19,893 bases of DNA from Bondarzewia mesenterica (Eukaryota; Basidiomycota; Agaricomycetes; Russulales; Bondarzewiaceae), in NCBI GenBank assembly GCA_004802705.1, contig SGPL01000591.1:1-19893 (forward strand), in the 5' to 3' direction. Numbering within the stretch: position 1 is the first letter of the stretch; the number at the start of each line of letters is the position of its first letter. This document shows, piece after piece, positions 14,930 through 19,893 of the stretch. Under the pieces are notes generated by a model. That model ran no database searches and was not told the DNA's origin. It saw only the letters and a program-made list of their open reading frames with translations. Made by a program: the position numbers and the translations under genes.

Positions 14930-17900
14930 AGTAATAAATGTATGCCGATCAGTATGTGAGTTAACGTAGAAAAACTTGCATTCATCTAGGACAGTGCTGT
15001 TTGCCCATGTCTAAGGTGCGACTGGTCTGAATTTAGGCACAAGATGGACACTGCGCTATATAGATGATATGCCAATAATGCTCGCAAACTGCTTGCCATC
15101 CTTGTAGGCCCTAGATATTTTGTACATACTATGGTCACCTTTGGGGCTGTTCATGAAAGGTATAAACCATTCAACATAGGCGAGGAAACCAGGGTGCTCG
15201 ATGCCAGCTAGAAGTACAGCATTGCAACCTCGCTTTGAGATATAAAAGATAGCACATACTTGCGTAACTCGATATCCTAAAAGTATCATAAATGAGCATC
15301 ACACTAGACCTAATACATAATATTTATAACTTATCTTGAATGTCATGTGAATCTTCATCAACATTTTGCTCCACCAACACAATATTGAACTGTGTGGGAA
15401 CTCTCTTGTTATGCTTTGTCCATTGTGCTGGCCTGACATGCACAACATCCATATGCTCCAGTGCATCAAAGCCTTGAGGATTCAGAATCGAGAACTTCAT
15501 TTTAAACCAAATGGGAACAGTTTGAAAAGGTAAGTGCAGTGCGCTTGCAGTGTTTCGGACTCCAGCATTGGATAAATGAGGGTTAGCAAGGCGAATGATG
15601 AACTCACACAGAAGATTGCAGAAATTGATGGTGCCGTACTCATTAGCCAATGTTTTAAATGACATGTAGCAGTGCTTGGATACTGGGTCATCTTAAGGTG
15701 CAAATAAGGTCGGAGAGTTGAATAGGGAATGTCAGCAATGGAGATATGCCCTTGAAGCTGCCATTGAATGAACAAATGGTGGCAATGAACTTTCTCCTTC
15801 CGTGAGAGCCACTGAGTCATTTGTGGATACTCATCTTTCTGATTTATCACATGGTAGGCGTCTTTTGTGAGGTCAATATGGAGATGTTCCGTGTATGCAG
15901 TGTCATAGTTATCTAGTGTCCTAAATAGCATGATTGAAGTTGCAAAATGCCAAAGTGAATGAAGCTTTGGTATCTTGAATTTATCATGAACTCCGAGCTA
16001 CACGAGGATGTCTTTATTGTTATGGAATTGATGAAGGGCATTCTCCATGTATTGCAGGGTCTCAGTGCTATGTGATGGATATTGTGCAAGGTATGTGAAA
16101 TCCAGCAATGCACAAACAGTGCAGATGAGATGATGAGGTGAGAGGTTGTTTGACAACTGCAGGCCCATGACTAGTCCTAAAAAGATGCGATAGATGTCCT
16201 TGTGTTCAGTCCTGGAAATGCGTGACAGAGATGAGATACCTTTGGAGAAAAAGTGGATGCTATGGTTTGGTGGCATGCGTAGGCATCGTGCATTGATCTC
16301 AGATGGACCAAATGTGCTCTTCACTCACAAAATGAGATGTTTAATGACTCCTTAGTACAACTGGTAGAGAATGTCAGAGGTGATAGATTGGAATATGTTG
16401 ACATAAGGTAGGTCTTCTTTCTAGAATGGATGATAAATCGGCTTAATGCTAACCTGAAGGCAAGCCTGAGTGTAGACAGAAGATAGTTGATTGACCTGTG
16501 AGAGCACATCAAGAACGACATCAAGGTTGCATGGTGAGCAGTGCACAAGATCTCTCAGCTCATCACGCAACACATCACAGGTTGGAAAGCCACTGGACTT
16601 GGTGTAGGTGACTAAACACTGCTCAGGATAATCCCCAATAAAGCAAGCCAATATGGGGTAGCAGCATCAAAAGATACCATTGGCACTGGCCATAACTTTG
16701 CCATCGACCCCATATTTTTTGAGCAGTTGAAGGATGCACCATACACAGGCATGAAACAAGTTTGCTAGTGTGCACCGACGGGCACTCTTGTTTGTAATAT
16801 GCTCAAGGTGAGTGGCCAGAAGGTAACCTAACAAAACATAAGCATGCCGAGATGGTTTGCGATGAATGCCTTTTAGGATGTTGCTAATCATCAGATACAT
16901 TGGATAGGCAGCTTTGTTTCAGAATAAAGTGAGCTGTGTTTTATCTGTTGAAATAAGAATAGGGACAGCTGTCCCTCTGTGCCATGCTCAGTCTAGTGAT
17001 TTCTGTGCAGGAGGTTCAGATTAATCTTGATGTGATCATAATACGAGAAACCCACCTAAACAGACCACCACCACCGGCCTGTGTTCATGTTGCTATAGAT
17101 CCATGTCATCTTCATCTCATCAGTATAGTGTCACATAGGTGTGAATGTGAGGTGAGGCACAAATTCTGGATCCTGCTATAATGCACAAATGCAGTCCATG
17201 ATGTCTTAAAAGTATACATTGAATGCCACACCACTAATAATTATCTCCTTTCATTAGAATTGTGGCCGCCTGGGAAGTGTGTCAATCTTAGCATTCAGCT
17301 CGTGGGAGTTTTTATATAATAAACCAATCAGTCTACAACCTACGATTCTCATTTAGCATATAGTAGAACAGTGAATGCATGAAAGCTTACTCCATTAATG
17401 TTCAAGAGGTCCGAAATGGCTGTTGATCCCAGACCATGTAGCTTTGCCCAATGCATGACCTTCTAGTTAATCTGAGTGATGAATGGGAACTACACATTAT
17501 ATAGATCTAAATCATCACATCGCCGATGGTACTGCTCATAAACAGATGTGGATAAGTTAGCTCTCTCGACTAGCACACTAGTGAGTTCATCAGGATACTC
17601 CTCAGCAAAGACATTGTCCTAGACAAAATGAATATTATGAGTAGATGACTGTGGCTCATTATCAGGCAAATCGAGGGTGTCTTCATCTGTGGCTAGTGGC
17701 ACGGGGGATGCGGCTCATGATAGAAGTAGTGGGGGCTCTCACCCTAAGTCTAATCCATATCCTTCTTCATCTTTATTGACTTCATTGTCAGTGTCATCCA
17801 AATTAACCTCATGAACTACATTCTCTTCATCAATCTGGTCATACTCTTCATGGTAACTGTAGTCATCTTCCTCTTCTACCATGTTTTAATATCAATATTG

Positions 17901-18236
17901 AAGGTAAAATGTGAGATATGCACTGAAACACATATTGTTGAAATGCTCATCAATGACCTGCCTCCATTGAATGTTTTCATCATTATCACCTGAAAGGTGT
18001 TTAGGTAAGAGCACCTTATTGGCCTCTAACTCATAGTTGTGCTGCTCAATGTCAATATCTGAATCATTACCATGATCATGGCCCATGTCCATGTTGACAT
18101 CAGAGTCTTCAGCATCAGGCATGTACATTTCTCGTGAGAGGTAGAGCACCTGACATGGTAGATTGTGGGAAAAGCAAAGATGCTTGGAGTACCCAACAAT
18201 GGAAAATGCAGAGTTATAGCCAAGGTAAATGTGCAT
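14930..18236 (-). pseudogene. Plavaka-type (CACTA-like) transposase, decayed
   Basis: Plavaka transposases are large enzymes of CACTA-like elements common in Agaricomycetes. Acidic N-terminus: frame 18236-17391, including YMPDAEDSDVNMDMGHD and HWAKLHGLGSTAISDLLNIN. Intron 17390-17340 (GTAAGC..GTAG; phase off by one base). Exon with GLLYKNSHELNAKIDTLPRR, DPEFVPHLTFTP and NTGRWWWSV. Intron 17055-17003 (GTGGGT..GCAG, 53 nt) joins in phase. Then PILISTDKTQLTLF, YPMYLMISNILKGIHRKPSR, FIGDYPEQCLVTYTKS, PYVNIFQSITSDILYQLY, FSKGISSLSRISRTEH, and DNYDTAYTEHLHIDLTKDAY (from about 15915). One frameshift near 15665, then VRNTASALHLPFQTVPIWFK; back in frame for FLAYVEWFIPF (about 15185) and the C-terminal block VHLVPKF, ending about 14930. 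In-frame stops include 16919-16921, 16667-16669 and 15998-16000. From memory of the family they replace Trp, Gln or Arg. The N-terminal zinc-finger region was not found. Confidence 0.85.
17003..17055 (-). other. Intron in the Plavaka pseudogene
   Basis: 53 nt, starting GTGGGT and ending CTGCACAG in the minus-strand sense. Removing it joins the frame of NTGRWWWSV directly to the frame of TAVPILISTDKTQ without a phase break. The intact splice ends in a dead gene suggest point decay rather than reshuffling. Confidence 0.65.
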
Positions 18237-18857
18237 GGTTATTCAGCTTGGGAGATGAAAAAGTTTACGAAAATAAAACAAATGATTAACAAATATACAA
18301 GTGAATGGGTGAGAAAACCCAATATAAGGTTGAACTTTCCTACGTGGACACTTCTAAGTTGAACATCTGCCACATCTCATTATCATGCTCTTCCTCTTTC
18401 TGCTTGTACTGTATGCATCAGCTTCCATTTGCCACGTCTTATTGTTACACTCTTCCTCTTGCATCAGCTTCCAGAAGCCTGCCTCACTTTCTACTGACTA
18501 TAGAATGGATTTCTGATCTGATGTAACCATAGACAGTAAGTGCTAATACCCACACGATTGGCCTTGATGGCCTTGCCCACTTGCAACCAAGTCGGTCATG
18601 ATACTTGATAGCTAATCATGATTTTAGGATCTCATAAGGCAAAATTGAAGGCACTCACAAATCCTAGTTAACAATGCAAATCTTAAGTTTAATTGATGAA
18701 ACTCACCATTAAATTCTCACAGCATGGTAAAAACATAGGCATAATGATAACGATGACACCACAATAGATGAAGGAGCTAAAAAACTGCATACAGGTTAAG
18801 TCTTGAATAACTTACCACCCTTATGCTGAGGCACTGAGATCCCATTTTAGGCACCAA
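18237..18857. other. Intergenic stretch between divergent genes
   Basis: The transposase fragment reads leftward from 18236 and the next gene reads rightward from about 18858. I see no gene here. A possible upstream exon of the right-hand gene may end at CATACAG near 18795, followed by GTTAAG..TTTTAG as an intron, but this is weak. Confidence 0.35.
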
Positions 18858-19893
18858 GACTTCCAACAATGCCTCGGATATAAAGAAGGCTTCCACAGTG
18901 AAAGAGAATAAGTCCTCGGAAATAGCAAGAAAGAAAGCCAAGGCTGCTACCCCTTCCAAAAAAGAAAAGAAACCCATCAGACATGTACAGTGCAAACTCA
19001 GTAAGTGTAAAGTGCATGCAGTATTTTGAGTACTCACTGACATTGCCCAAGAGTGTGAGTATGCATTCATAATGGATGAATCTAGCAATGAGCTAAATGA
19101 GAAGCTGTGAGGGATGAGTGAGTAAAATTTCCATGCAGTATTCATTCAATACTAATATGTGATTATGCAGACAAGATGCAAAAGTCTCAGTGTGATATTG
19201 AATGTGACCACAGGGAAACAGGAGAAGACATAGAGGTTGAGATGGATATCGACAGTAGTAATGAGAAAGAGCTCAGTCAAGAATCTGATGGCAAGATGGA
19301 AGATGATGATGAGTTGATGGAGATGGCAAACAAAAATTCAAAGAATCTTCAGCAGATGTATACAATGGAGGTGAGCTGGTAAACTTATAATTAAAACCAG
19401 ATTGAAGGTCTTTAACATAAATTTCAGAGGCCCCAGTGGGAAGAATCAGATGAAGGGAAAAACAATCGAGGTCAGCATAGTGCCACAAATGAAGACAGCA
19501 ATGCTAAAGAAGATAATAATGCAGGAAAAATCATGACAAAGATGGAGATGATGGTGCGAATGGTAGTGATGGTGTGAATGGTAGTGATGGTGCAAATAGT
19601 GGTGATGGTGCAAATGGCAGTGATGGCACAAATGGTGGCGATAGTGCAAATGGCATCAATGGCATGAACAGTGGTGATGGTGCAAATAGTGGTAATAATG
19701 TGAATGATAGTGATGAGATGGCAGATGGCCATGACAAAGAGCAACACAATGGCATGGATGATAGTATGGATGATGATATGTATAAGGGTGACCACAGAGA
19801 TTGAGATGATGGAGCAGATAACTCTGAGAGGGCCACCCACCATGATGGATATGACTATACAGATAGTGGCAATGGTGAGCTGTCAGCTGGTGA
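18858..19893 (+). pseudogene. Multi-exon acidic protein of unknown function, partial
   Basis: Four exons fit one reading phase: about 18858-19000, 19052-19117, 19171-19370, 19428-19893. The introns are 19001-19051 (GTAAGT, CTGAC branch-like), 19118-19170 (GTGAGT, TACTAAT, GCAG) and 19371-19427 (GTGAGC..TCAG), of 51, 53 and 57 nt. Exon 1 is basic (KKASTVKENKSSEIARKKAK). Exon 2 reads CEYAFIMDESSNELNEKL then TGA, a likely CGA to TGA change. Exon 3 is acidic (EDIEVEMDIDSSNEKE). Exon 4 starts RPQWEESDEGKNN, shifts frame at an A run near 19530 and then enters an Asn/Gly/Ser/Asp repeat. TGA at about 19802 cuts the last part, and the frame runs on to the window edge. The basic then acidic make-up suggests a nuclear or chromatin-linked protein, but no domain is recognisable. 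Start and end lie outside what I can define. Confidence 0.5.
19545..19715 (+). repeat. Imperfect tandem repeat coding Asn-Gly-Ser-Asp-Gly
   Basis: Units of about 18 bases of the type GATGGTGCAAATGGTAGT are repeated roughly nine times with substitutions. In the best frame they give ANGSDG-like residues, for example GANSGDGANGSDGTNGGD. On minus the same DNA gives Thr/Ile/His-rich frames that are only shadows. The protein part would be flexible and low-complexity. Confidence 0.7.

Noticed and set aside
16961..16976. Perfect 16-bp palindrome AGGGACAGCTGTCCCT
   Set aside because: It lies in the transposase exon and is explained by the codons for Arg-Gly-Thr-Ala-Val-Pro in a conserved block.
18777..19145. 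122-codon minus-strand open frame rich in Phe, Leu and Ser
   Set aside because: It is antisense to the Lys- and Glu-rich first exons of the plus-strand gene, which have matching introns.
19446..19843. Long His-, Thr- and Ile-rich open frames on the minus strand
   Set aside because: They are antisense shadows of the GATGGTGCAAATGGT-type tandem repeat.

Overview
The window looks like a transposon graveyard from a basidiomycete fungus, most likely an Agaricomycete. Basis: introns of 51-68 nt with GT..AG ends, a chromodomain-bearing Ty3/gypsy integrase, a fungal hAT transposase and a Plavaka-type (CACTA-like) transposase. I see no intact host gene, no rRNA and no tRNA.

Layout. 1-1055: no gene recognised. 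1056-2168: 3' part of a hAT element, gene on the minus strand, cut off at 2168. 2169-6127: element A, two 577-bp LTRs around about 2.8 kb without coding sequence; the inside carries about 22 short hairpins that share flank and loop while their stem arms vary in a complementary way. 6128-about 9350: the 3' part of a Ty3/gypsy chromovirus, element B (integrase C-terminus, chromodomain, an extra downstream reading frame with scattered N calls, a polypurine tract and the start of a 3' LTR). 9350-19893: older sequence, poor in CpG and rich in TG/CA. It holds an unknown plus-strand pseudogene (10449-11091), a long unknown acidic minus-strand pseudogene (11209-14070), a decayed Plavaka transposase on minus (14930-18236), and a plus-strand acidic gene of at least four exons that runs off the right edge (18858-19893).

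How the parts relate. Element B's LTR begins almost like element A's LTR (12 of 13 bases), so A could be a non-autonomous partner of the B family. A lies against a hAT gene on the left and the middle of B's integrase on the right, with no target-site duplication, so this is not a simple insertion. In the old compartment nearly all stops inside otherwise continuous frames (TAG, TAA, TGA) can be explained by one C-to-T or G-to-A change, and 6 of 11 LTR differences are CpG versus TG/CA. This fits methylation-driven decay of silenced repeats. The most unusual signal is the hairpin family inside element A.
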